Shown here in pieces: positions 1 through 7,797 of a stretch of DNA of 64,000 nucleotides; the stretch's first letter is position 1, and each line of letters starts with the position of its first letter. The notes beneath the pieces were generated by a model. It saw only the letters and a list, made by a program, of their open reading frames with translations. It was not told the DNA's origin and did not search any database. Source of the DNA: Arcicella lustrica (GTDB taxonomy: Bacteria > Bacteroidota > Bacteroidia > Cytophagales > Spirosomataceae). Position numbers and translations under genes: made by a program. Location of the stretch: positions 558,001 through 622,000 of the forward strand of contig NZ_JAYGIM010000001.1 of assembly GCF_034930985.1 (NCBI RefSeq). Direction: 5' to 3'.

Positions 1-2390
1 ATTTCACGTTGAATCCAGCATACTCGCTTTCAGACCATCAATACTGTCCAAATTTTAGTTCATTTTCACCTACTTGGCTTACTATACCTAGTAACCCTAT
101 TTCAATTGGTGATATTAATATACCAATGGGCGATTTTGCATTGCGTGTGGGAGAGGCTACAGATAGAGTGCCATCTGCCGCTTTAGTCAGTACCGTAGAT
201 ATAACAGGGACAATAAATAGTTCATCTCCCATCATGGTTCAAAAATCAAATGGTAGTACTGTACTATTCGGTTGTAATACAAGAGAGGAACTTGATGCTT
301 GGTTGCCTACAGCTAATATTACCGAAAATATAACTGTTCAATTCAATACCCAAACTACCTATTTGTTGGACGGTGAGTACAATCCTGTATATAACAATGG
401 TACAAATTGGATTACCTTTCAAGGAGCTGCTGGAATCAAACCTAAATTTGATGTTCAAGGGCTTGCTGGAACAGTTTGGAATATAAGAAGTTATACAATT
501 TTAAGGAATCTGGAGCTAGGAAATGCCGACATTGAAGCAAATGCAGGTACTATCATTAGAGGTGACCAAAGACACCATTGTAAATTCTTTGACCTTACTT
601 TCGATAGGGGCTTCTGTTGTATTAGAGCAACAGATGGTGGTACTGCTGGTTTAGGAATTCATAATTTTGAAATTGACAACATAACTGTACGTAATGTGTG
701 GGGCGGTTCATTTAGAATTAATGGTGAACTCACAAACCCTAATTGCAATATGATTATCAGAAACATTAAGTTAGATGATACTTCAGGAAATGCAGGAATT
801 GTAGGAAAAGGTGGAATTATTGCAAACTCTACTAGAAGGTACTCTCCCGCTTTGGTACTAAAATTGACAAGTGGCTATACGATTGAAAATATTTATAATC
901 TGTCTGGAGACAAACTATATGATATGGGTGAGCTTGAAAATTGTTCAAATGCTTTATTGAAGAATGTTCAAGGAACTGAAATTAAAATCACAGGTGGGCA
1001 AGAGGCTTATACTCAATTTATTGAAACAGGTGTAAATATCAGACTTGAAAATTGTTATTTCCCTACCAACGCAAGCTATATGTTTGCTTTGAATGGTTTA
1101 GATATGATTCACTGCCAGTTTAAACTTTTCATTTACGATTGTAAGAATTTACGCAAATTCAGAGGGAATATTTTTCTTCAAGGACTATATGGTAGATTAA
1201 TGACCCCTGCCGATATGCCACTGGAAGAAAACAATAACATTTTAATAGCGGACTCAATTACTGACCGCTATGTAGAATGGACATTTCCTAGTAATGCTGA
1301 CTTTGCTGTTACAGAAGCAAACAAAGCGGACTATAAGTTAACAAGAGGGCAAAATACACTATTTGTACCTTATTTACAAAGGGCAACTGTTAATCAAAAC
1401 CCTTTTGGTTCTTTGCGTGCCAATAGTGTAGGTAAAGGTTTAATCACGGCTGTTTTGGATGGTGTTGATGTAGATGTTAACCGTTTGAATCGAGTTTATC
1501 CGTCAGACCCTGGACCTTTCTCAGGTTTAAGACCTGATGCGAATGACCAACCAGAGCCTCCAACAGTAGTAGCAGACAATTTAGCTCGAACATTAGTATT
1601 TTCACATCCTTTAGGTTCGTCTCAAATTGTTTACAATACGAATGGTGGTCCATTTGTTCAGTACACTGGAGTAATTTCCATGGGTGATAATGCCAAAAGT
1701 GCTAATTACCACATGGCAAAAATCAAAGCAGCTGCTTATAGAGATGAATCAGCGGTAGTAGGTTCTCCAGCTTTTACAGACAAGCCAGTTAACGAGAATT
1801 ATGAGGTTTTACAAACTGTAGAAATTAGTTTCCGTGGCGCATACCATCCAAGCAGTAGTGATTCAAATGTTAATGAATATGCACCAGACCCTACCGATAC
1901 TATTGTTAAATCGGTAAATCTTATTAATAAGACAACAGGTGCATCTACAGGTATTACAATTAGTGCTTTTGAAACAGGCTTTACGGGAGCAACACCAAAT
2001 GCACTACCAGAAGGGGCGTACATCAGAAGCGAAAATGCAATGAGAACCGCATTGGAACTTAACAATGGAGACCCAATAGCGAAACTTAAACTAACAGGAT
2101 TGGACGATACCAAGTTCTACCAGTTTTATATTATTTCTTGTTCTCAGTATTCTGGACATCAGACAAAATTTACAATAGGTGATGCAATAGAAATTAAGGA
2201 TACAGGCTTGAGTTACCCGTATATCGCCGATGGTGAATTGCACAGTAACCCAGCAGTTACCAAAATCAATGATAGGGTTTCCACAAGTGGTGAGTTGGTA
2301 TTAGAAATAGAAAAAACTGGTAGTGGATGGGATGCTACAGTAATTAACTACTTAGTAATTGAAGAAACTACTGAGGCAAAACCAGTTTAG
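1..2390 (+). CDS. Beta-helix surface/tail-spike-like protein (5' partial)
   Basis: The reading frame is open to the left edge. The first possible start inside the window is a TTG at position 9, so the true start probably lies outside. The visible 793 residues contain a long Asn/Gly/Ile-rich stretch (about 90-400) with the short strand-turn periodicity of right-handed parallel beta-helices. A C-terminal part (about 600-793) looks like a beta-sandwich, with segments such as TGASTGITIS and LKLTGLDDTKFYQFYI that resemble carbohydrate-binding modules of Bacteroidota surface proteins. No signal peptide is visible because the N-terminus is missing. It sits at the head of a phage-like gene run, so a receptor- or glycan-binding spike or fibre is plausible. 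A secreted polysaccharide lyase-like protein is the alternative. The function is inference; the fold impression comes from sequence pattern only. Confidence 0.6.
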   Translation, partial: FTLNPAYSLSDHQYCPNFSSFSPTWLTIPSNPISIGDINIPMGDFALRVGEATDRVPSAALVSTVDITGTINSSSPIMVQKSNGSTVLFGCNTREELDAWLPTANITENITVQFNTQTTYLLDGEYNPVYNNGTNWITFQGAAGIKPKFDVQGLAGTVWNIRSYTILRNLELGNADIEANAGTIIRGDQRHHCKFFDLTFDRGFCCIRATDGGTAGLGIHNFEIDNITVRNVWGGSFRINGELTNPNCNMIIRNIKLDDTSGNAGIVGKGGIIANSTRRYSPALVLKLTSGYTIENIYNLSGDKLYDMGELENCSNALLKNVQGTEIKITGGQEAYTQFIETGVNIRLENCYFPTNASYMFALNGLDMIHCQFKLFIYDCKNLRKFRGNIFLQGLYGRLMTPADMPLEENNNILIADSITDRYVEWTFPSNADFAVTEANKADYKLTRGQNTLFVPYLQRATVNQNPFGSLRANSVGKGLITAVLDGVDVDVNRLNRVYPSDPGPFSGLRPDANDQPEPPTVVADNLARTLVFSHPLGSSQIVYNTNGGPFVQYTGVISMGDNAKSANYHMAKIKAAAYRDESAVVGSPAFTDKPVNENYEVLQTVEISFRGAYHPSSSDSNVNEYAPDPTDTIVKSVNLINKTTGASTGITISAFETGFTGATPNALPEGAYIRSENAMRTALELNNGDPIAKLKLTGLDDTKFYQFYIISCSQYSGHQTKFTIGDAIEIKDTGLSYPYIADGELHSNPAVTKINDRVSTSGELVLEIEKTGSGWDATVINYLVIEETTEAKPV

Positions 2391-2440
2391 CATAATACTA
2401 TCTAATGCCGTCTAGTGTAGGCAAGTATGTCAAAGACCAA

Positions 2441-2502
2441 TTTTTAAAACTTTTGAAATTTAGCATCACTGACAGAATGTCAAATTTCAAAAGTTTTAAA
2501 AA
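2441..2502. terminator. Perfect 21-bp inverted repeat (terminator-like stem-loop)
   Basis: Arms 2441-2461 and 2482-2502 are perfectly complementary over 21 bp around a 20-nt loop. The element fills most of the gap between the stop of the beta-helix gene and the next start at 2512. The AT-rich arms give A-runs and T-runs on both sides, so it could terminate the upstream transcript or stabilise its 3' end. It ends only 9 nt before the next start codon, so it could also influence translation of that gene. Confidence 0.55.
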
Positions 2503-2511
2503 TTAATTTTG

Positions 2512-4296
2512 ATGAAAAACAAATTAATATCAATCCTTTTAAAAATAGTACTCCCAATCGTACTGGTGTATTATTTAGTTCGTTATTTATTTGCGAACAA
2601 AAAAGAAAGTTCTGATGGAAATGCCAATGTAGCCACAGGTAATATTAGCAAAGAAGAAGACTCTTCAAACACAAACACTAATAAGCAGATTACATTGCCA
2701 GTACTTTTTGACGATGTAGCTACTCCATTCCAATTACCTTCCTTCAGAAATTTAGCTAGAACACTCGCACCACAATCTGGCAACCTTAACATTGCACATT
2801 TTGGAACTATTAATGCCCGTTACTACGAGGATGAAAGTGGCTATCCACGACCAGTTTGGGGCGTATATTGGGATTTGGAACAGTATCCATTTGGTGCTAA
2901 GAAACCGTGGGAATGTGGATTTAGTGGGTCAACAAATTTAGACACTGCTAATGATGGCGTAGAATATATTCATACTCCAGAGCAAGCATTAACCTACCCA
3001 ACTTTCACAAGTGCAATTCCTTTTCAGTACAGAACACATAGTCAGTATGGTGCTGGTGCAGTAGAACCTTGGCTAACGGGTTCAGATGAAGAATTGTTTG
3101 AATTAGGACGAGGCGTTGGTCAGTCGAATGCCTTTGGTGGTGGAGATAATTTATTAGATGCTACAAAAAGACAAATTGTTGTCGTTGATGTTGAAAATAA
3201 TACCGAAAATGGCTCACGTAAGCATAGACTTTTTGGTTTAGGTGTCCTAAGTAGAACTTTCGGATATTATTCTAGTATGTATTCAGGACTCTTTTTAGAA
3301 ATGGGTTATACTGAAGACCAAGGTACAGGGGCTAAAAAGTACTACAATTACCCTGATTCTAATGGTAACTATTCACCACAAGTTAACATTAATGAAGATT
3401 GGAAGCCAGAAACCACAACAACTTTACCAAGTAAGGATTTAATTGGTCTAAGGTTAACAGATTTTAAAAGAGCATTACCTTGTAACGAACAATCATTTTA
3501 CTATGAAGAAGTCGCACCACAAGGTAGTAATTATATTTTAAACACAGCAGGTGATTTTATAATCGTCAATAAATTTGGACCTAACAAAACAGTTAGACAC
3601 CCAATGAGTTTGTTGGTAACAGCTCTACAATGGCAGTCTTACTATTGTTACTACAAACTAGGTAAACATCGTAATATGTTTATGCCTAAAATGGTGTGCG
3701 ACCGTGGTAATTTAGGTAAAAATCAATTCTCAAGAAGTTCGACAGGTGCATTAATTGCTGATACTCTTGCAAGTCATACGAATCAGAATGTAGGTAGAAA
3801 ATACGCATTTTTATTCATGATATCATTGTTTATGAATGATGTTGATGGCTGGATGTGGGATAGAGCAGTTGAGGGAAATCTAGGTGGAATTGATACTTAT
3901 GGTGGTGCAACTGCTGCGGTAGAAATGCTAGAGTCTATTGGGGCAATTGAACATTACAGGTCATTAGTTCCCGAATTTTGGTTTACAGAATACAGCCTTG
4001 ACAATGGGGTAACATGGAAAAAAAGCTATGCCATTGATTGGGATTCAAGTACTACTGATGTATTAGGTGTATTAATCAAAAAATCTGGTTCAAAGGTTTT
4101 ATTGACAGCTTTTAGACCCGAAGGTGTTGAGCCTCTTTCCTTTATTGCTAGGACTCAGGTAGGATACAGAATGAAATACTTTAGCGTAGGAGTTAACGAT
4201 TGGGAATCAGTACAATATGCTGACAAAGACCTTAATCTAAACCAAATTCCAAACGCCAATAAGACTATATATTGCCAAATGTTTGATGTAGAATAG
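2512..4296 (+). CDS. N-terminally membrane-anchored protein of unknown function
   Basis: 594 residues from the ATG at 2512 (a TTG three bases earlier is the less likely start). Residues about 4-27 form one hydrophobic membrane segment followed by NKK, then a Ser/Asn/Glu-rich linker to about residue 60. The rest is probably extracytoplasmic or virion-exposed. No catalytic motif is recognised. The body is rich in aromatic and Gly residues, with segments such as YPRPVWGVYWDLEQYPFG, and reads as a globular beta-rich domain. It is followed after one base by the lipoprotein gene at 4298 and is co-directional with the whole 2.5-11.8 kb run, so it is probably in the same operon. The place in the operon suggests a virion or envelope-associated role. 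This is inference only. Confidence 0.7.
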   Translation: MKNKLISILLKIVLPIVLVYYLVRYLFANKKESSDGNANVATGNISKEEDSSNTNTNKQITLPVLFDDVATPFQLPSFRNLARTLAPQSGNLNIAHFGTINARYYEDESGYPRPVWGVYWDLEQYPFGAKKPWECGFSGSTNLDTANDGVEYIHTPEQALTYPTFTSAIPFQYRTHSQYGAGAVEPWLTGSDEELFELGRGVGQSNAFGGGDNLLDATKRQIVVVDVENNTENGSRKHRLFGLGVLSRTFGYYSSMYSGLFLEMGYTEDQGTGAKKYYNYPDSNGNYSPQVNINEDWKPETTTTLPSKDLIGLRLTDFKRALPCNEQSFYYEEVAPQGSNYILNTAGDFIIVNKFGPNKTVRHPMSLLVTALQWQSYYCYYKLGKHRNMFMPKMVCDRGNLGKNQFSRSSTGALIADTLASHTNQNVGRKYAFLFMISLFMNDVDGWMWDRAVEGNLGGIDTYGGATAAVEMLESIGAIEHYRSLVPEFWFTEYSLDNGVTWKKSYAIDWDSSTTDVLGVLIKKSGSKVLLTAFRPEGVEPLSFIARTQVGYRMKYFSVGVNDWESVQYADKDLNLNQIPNANKTIYCQMFDVE

Positions 4297-4297
4297 C

Positions 4298-4801
4298 ATG
4301 AAAAAGTATTTTTTAATTTCGATTTTATTTTTGTTTCAATTCAGTTGCGTGACCGAGAAAAAAGCTCGGTCACGTGCTATTGAATTTTATCGGGAACATC
4401 CTGCCGAGTTGGCTCAAACCTGTGCCGACAAATTTCCAATCGGTACAGAGTACATCAAAGGGTTCACAATAGTCAAGAAGGATACTACTATTAATAGAGC
4501 CATCTTTTTGAATTGTCCTGAAACAATTAATCCAATCACAAATACATCTTATGTGCCTCAAGTTAAGTGTCCAGAGGTTCAAACGATTTATATTGAAACA
4601 ATAAGGGTGGATACCTTTAAAAAGGAGAATCCCGCTCGTGTTGAACAATATCGATTAGAAAAAGAAGATGTTGAGAAAAAGTTTTCTGTTTTAGAAGCGG
4701 ATTTGAAGGCTACGAAGAATGAATCTCAACAGCGTTTATACCTCATCATTATTTTATGTGCCTTGGTTGGTTTGTCTATTTATTTAAGAATTAAAAAATA
4801 A
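4298..4801 (+). CDS. Lipoprotein with C-terminal membrane segment; candidate unimolecular spanin
   Basis: 167 residues. A signal peptide (MKKYFLISILFLFQFSC) ends in a lipobox Cys at residue 17. A periplasmic stretch follows, then a charged coiled-coil-like segment at about 120-145 (VEQYRLEKEDVEKKF). A C-terminal hydrophobic helix at about 146-163 (LYLIIILCALVGLSIYL) ends in basic RIKK. N-terminal lipidation plus a C-terminal inner-membrane anchor is the architecture of u-spanins, which link outer and inner membranes and disrupt the outer membrane in the last step of phage lysis. The neighbours are one base away on each side, and the next gene is a DUF5675 protein, often linked to phage lysis modules. 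A structural envelope lipoprotein is the alternative. Confidence 0.6.
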   Translation: MKKYFLISILFLFQFSCVTEKKARSRAIEFYREHPAELAQTCADKFPIGTEYIKGFTIVKKDTTINRAIFLNCPETINPITNTSYVPQVKCPEVQTIYIETIRVDTFKKENPARVEQYRLEKEDVEKKFSVLEADLKATKNESQQRLYLIIILCALVGLSIYLRIKK

Positions 4802-4802
4802 G

Positions 4803-5336
4803 ATGGATTTAGTAGTAAAGAGATTTTTGAAAACTAACAAAAGTACCATTGGCAAACTATATGTCGATGGTACTTTTGAATGTTATACATTAGAAGATAT
4901 TGACAGAAATTTAAGCAACTTAATGACTCTTGAACAAATCAAGGAACTAAAAATTTATGGAAATACTGCAATTCCCAGAGGGAAATATGCTTTGGTAGTT
5001 CAACAGTCACCGTCGAACGGGAAAAGATACTTCTATCTACAAAATGTTAAAGGTTATACCGGCGTAAGAATTGAATGGGGTAATACTCAGATGGATACTT
5101 TAGGCTGTATTTTGGTTGGAACTACCTACACAACCGACAAAGTAAATAACTCTGTTGTGGCTTACAATGCCCTTGTTAAGAAAATGAATGCCACTAAAGG
5201 ACATACCATCACTATTATGGATGAGAAAAATATATCCAATAGTTTTTGGGTCATATTGGTAGGCATTCTACTTGTTGTCACTTATTTTTTCAGAGTAAAA
5301 GTGATTGATTTTTTTAAAAAGCTACTTAAAAAATAG
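4803..5336 (+). CDS. DUF5675 family protein with C-terminal membrane anchor
   Basis: 177 residues. Residues about 5-140 follow the DUF5675 pattern: TIGKLYVDGTFECYTLED, then TAIPRGKYAL, then GNTQMDTLGCILVG, then a Ser/Asn segment and a helix. The family is common in phages and in genomic islands and is suspected to act on peptidoglycan; its reaction is not established. Two oddities are visible. Where many members read IHxGN, this one reads IEWGN, so a conserved His is replaced by Glu while the GC(I/L) cysteine remains. Residues about 149-165 (FWVILVGILLVVTYFF) form a membrane segment followed by a basic tail, which typical members lack. It lies directly after the spanin-like gene and abuts the transglutaminase-like gene (stop TAG followed immediately by ATG). 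Confidence 0.75.
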   Translation: MDLVVKRFLKTNKSTIGKLYVDGTFECYTLEDIDRNLSNLMTLEQIKELKIYGNTAIPRGKYALVVQQSPSNGKRYFYLQNVKGYTGVRIEWGNTQMDTLGCILVGTTYTTDKVNNSVVAYNALVKKMNATKGHTITIMDEKNISNSFWVILVGILLVVTYFFRVKVIDFFKKLLKK

Positions 5337-6248
5337 ATGGAAAATTATTTTCAAAAATTCATTCAAAAGCCCACAAAAGCAGATTACATCAAAAAGCCTG
5401 TAGCAATCCATACAGAGGATACTTTTTATGATATTTGTAAAAAGTACATTCCTGCTTCATTAAAGCAAACAAAATTATTTTCCGAATATTTTAAAAGTCA
5501 GAAAAACTCTTACGTAACTTCTAAGAAAATATATGCTTTTGTAAAAACGTATATCAAATATCGTGAAGACCAAAAGGGCTTTGAAGAAATACGTTTTCCA
5601 AACAAACTTTGGAAAGATAAGGTTGGAGATTGTGAGGATTTTACCATTTTCTGTTCTTCTATTCTATGTAATTTAAGCATCAGCCATACCATCAGAATGG
5701 CAGATTATGGAAAAGGTTGGCAGCATATCTATATCAAAGTTGGTAATACTGTTTTAGACCCTGTACAGGAAATGTTCAATTATGAAGACAAAGGAAAATA
5801 TCTTGATTATGAAATTAAAACGATTGGCTTGGGGAAATTACCTGTAAGCCTTTATTCTGCTCGTGAAAAGTTCATCATGAAGCTTTGGGAAAATTTTCAA
5901 AGTGATGGTGTAGCTTTCAGAAAAGAACTAAAAACGAATACTTTACCAACTCCTAATGTAGAGAGTTTAGTCGATTACATAAAGCAATATTTAGGAGTTA
6001 CCTCTTCTTATTTACCAGCAGAAGAAAAAGTAATGATAATTGAAGGTCGGAAAACAACTGTTAAGTTTCCTGAACGTATTAAGGTTATCTTAGAAAATAC
6101 AACGGTCACGTTTGACCCTGAGACTTTAATACTTTTAGTGATTAAAATTGGAGGAAGCGAAGCATTTAAGCCTACAGCTCCTTCAAAAAAAGAAAATAGA
6201 TTGAGAAAGCAATTAGTTTCATTCCAAAAAGCACTTCAAAAGATATAA
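5337..6248 (+). CDS. Transglutaminase-like cysteine protein
   Basis: 303 residues starting immediately after the upstream stop. The core matches the transglutaminase-like (papain-fold) pattern: Cys99 in VGDCEDFTIF, His130 in GWQHIYIKVG and Asp141 in VLDPVQ, in the usual order and spacing of a Cys-His-Asp triad. No signal peptide or membrane segment is visible. The C-terminal 100 residues are basic and unassigned. Proteins of this type in phage-like Bacteroidota elements are annotated only as transglutaminase-like; possible roles are peptidase or protein cross-linking in a virion or at the cell wall. The triad looks intact, so I expect an active enzyme. The substrate is unknown. Confidence 0.75.
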   Translation: MENYFQKFIQKPTKADYIKKPVAIHTEDTFYDICKKYIPASLKQTKLFSEYFKSQKNSYVTSKKIYAFVKTYIKYREDQKGFEEIRFPNKLWKDKVGDCEDFTIFCSSILCNLSISHTIRMADYGKGWQHIYIKVGNTVLDPVQEMFNYEDKGKYLDYEIKTIGLGKLPVSLYSAREKFIMKLWENFQSDGVAFRKELKTNTLPTPNVESLVDYIKQYLGVTSSYLPAEEKVMIIEGRKTTVKFPERIKVILENTTVTFDPETLILLVIKIGGSEAFKPTAPSKKENRLRKQLVSFQKALQKI

Positions 6249-6250
6249 TA

Positions 6251-6793
6251 ATGGGCTATACAGGGAGTAATTACAACGGAAAATTAACAGCACTTGAAAT
6301 TTCAAAATTAGTAAAGAATGATATTTTAAATGAATATCCAGATATAGATATTTCTGTTAATAAAAAATCATTCTCAAATGGATGGTCACTAAGAGTAGAG
6401 ATAAAAGATTGTGGTTTTAAACCATTTAAACCTGATTATAATGGTTGGGATTCATTTTGGTATCAAGAACATCCAAATGAGAGTTATTTTAATAAAAAAG
6501 CTGAAGACTTATTAAATACTTGTAAAAACATAGTAGAAAGCTATAATTATGATAATTCTGATACAATGACTGATTATTTTGATGTATTCTTTTATTCGTC
6601 AGTCAAGTTCGATTTGGATACTCATATTCTTTTGTATTTGAAAGAAAGTTCGTGGGCTGAAACTTTAATAAGAAACAATTCAGAATTAGTAAAATGGGCT
6701 AAAAACAGGTTGGAAAAAAATAAAACTAAAGAGAAAATTCCTAAGTGGAAAACAGCATTATTGAAGTTTGAAAACAAATTAAAAACCCTATGA
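6251..6793 (+). CDS. LPD29-like domain protein
   Basis: 180 residues, 2 nt after the previous gene and overlapping the methylase start by 4 nt. Residues about 10-110 match the outline of LPD29, a domain found in large polyvalent proteins of phages and conjugative elements: LTALEISKLVKNDILNEYP, then a strand pair ending LRVEIKDC, then helices and a YDNSDTMTDYFDVFFY segment with the characteristic MTD. The C-terminal 50 residues are Lys-rich and helical. The molecular function of LPD29 is not known. Domain recognition is from memory of the pattern and would need a profile search. Confidence 0.55.
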   Translation: MGYTGSNYNGKLTALEISKLVKNDILNEYPDIDISVNKKSFSNGWSLRVEIKDCGFKPFKPDYNGWDSFWYQEHPNESYFNKKAEDLLNTCKNIVESYNYDNSDTMTDYFDVFFYSSVKFDLDTHILLYLKESSWAETLIRNNSELVKWAKNRLEKNKTKEKIPKWKTALLKFENKLKTL

Positions 6794-7797
6794 ATTGGAA
6801 AGATTTACTTTTGTCGTTTAAGGACAAATTGACAAAGATTTCAACAATAGAAAGTCCTCTAAATTATATTGACAGTATTACACTTAGATTTAATAAAGGG
6901 GATAAGCTTAACAAAACTTCGCTTGAATTAGAAGCTAAACGTTTCGGAATTAGCAATGTCCGTGAAGTTAAAGAGCAAACTGAATATGCTTTAGTTGTAA
7001 TTTATCGTAAGATGGCCCATGATGAAACTAAAACTGTTGAAGAGCGTTTTGAATCGATCATTGAATTTTACAAACGGCAAGTAAATTTATCTTTAAGAAC
7101 AAGTACTTCTGTTTTGTTGCAGCAATATAGTACACCCGCACCAATTGCTTATTTAATGGGCCTATATTGTGGCATTGACAAACCTCATAAAAGTAGTCGA
7201 TTCTTTGAGCCAAGTGCGGGTAATGGATTACTTACAATTGCTGGCTTTACAGATAATTTTGATGTGAATGAATTGGATGATATTAGAATAATCAATCTTA
7301 AAAGAGATAATTATGATAAAGTTTCCAAAATAGACTCTTCCAATCAGGATTTCTTCAAGGATAAAATCAAAAAGTATGATGCAGTGATAACAAATCCTCC
7401 ATTTGGGGCTTTAGAAAAGCACGAATACCAAAATTTTGATGGGTTTACCATCAAAGACCTCGACCATCTTATGGCAATTTTGGCTCTTTCATCCATGAGA
7501 GATTCTGGTAAATCTGCCATTATTATTGGCGGGCATACTAATTACGATGAAGTTGGCAGAATTCAGGCAGGTAAAAACCGTATTTTCCTTAATTTCCTTT
7601 ACAGTCATTACAAAGTACAGGATGTAATCAATATCAATGGTGATTTGTATTCAAGAATGGGAACTTCTTTTAACATCAGATTAATCCTAATTGATGGGCG
7701 AAAAAAAGAAGTAAGTGGTTATGCTCCACTTCAAGACAAAACAAATTCTAATCAAATAAATACCTTTCAAGAACTCTATCAAAGAATTTTTCAATGA
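6790..7797 (+). CDS. N6-adenine DNA methylase (N6_Mtase type), paired with helicase
   Basis: 335 residues. A helical N-terminal part (to about 100) is followed by a Rossmann-type methyltransferase: FFEPSAGNGLLTIAG at about 137-151 is the SAM-binding motif I, and YDAVITNPPFGALE at about 196-209 contains the catalytic NPPF motif of N6-adenine methylases. The stop overlaps the start of the Strawberry-notch helicase (ATGA). In phage P1 a similar methylase is fused to a helicase in DarB, which protects phage DNA from type I restriction. Here the two parts are separate but translationally coupled. A DNA-protection role for an incoming element is therefore inferred. Confidence 0.8.
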   Translation: MNWKDLLLSFKDKLTKISTIESPLNYIDSITLRFNKGDKLNKTSLELEAKRFGISNVREVKEQTEYALVVIYRKMAHDETKTVEERFESIIEFYKRQVNLSLRTSTSVLLQQYSTPAPIAYLMGLYCGIDKPHKSSRFFEPSAGNGLLTIAGFTDNFDVNELDDIRIINLKRDNYDKVSKIDSSNQDFFKDKIKKYDAVITNPPFGALEKHEYQNFDGFTIKDLDHLMAILALSSMRDSGKSAIIIGGHTNYDEVGRIQAGKNRIFLNFLYSHYKVQDVININGDLYSRMGTSFNIRLILIDGRKKEVSGYAPLQDKTNSNQINTFQELYQRIFQ

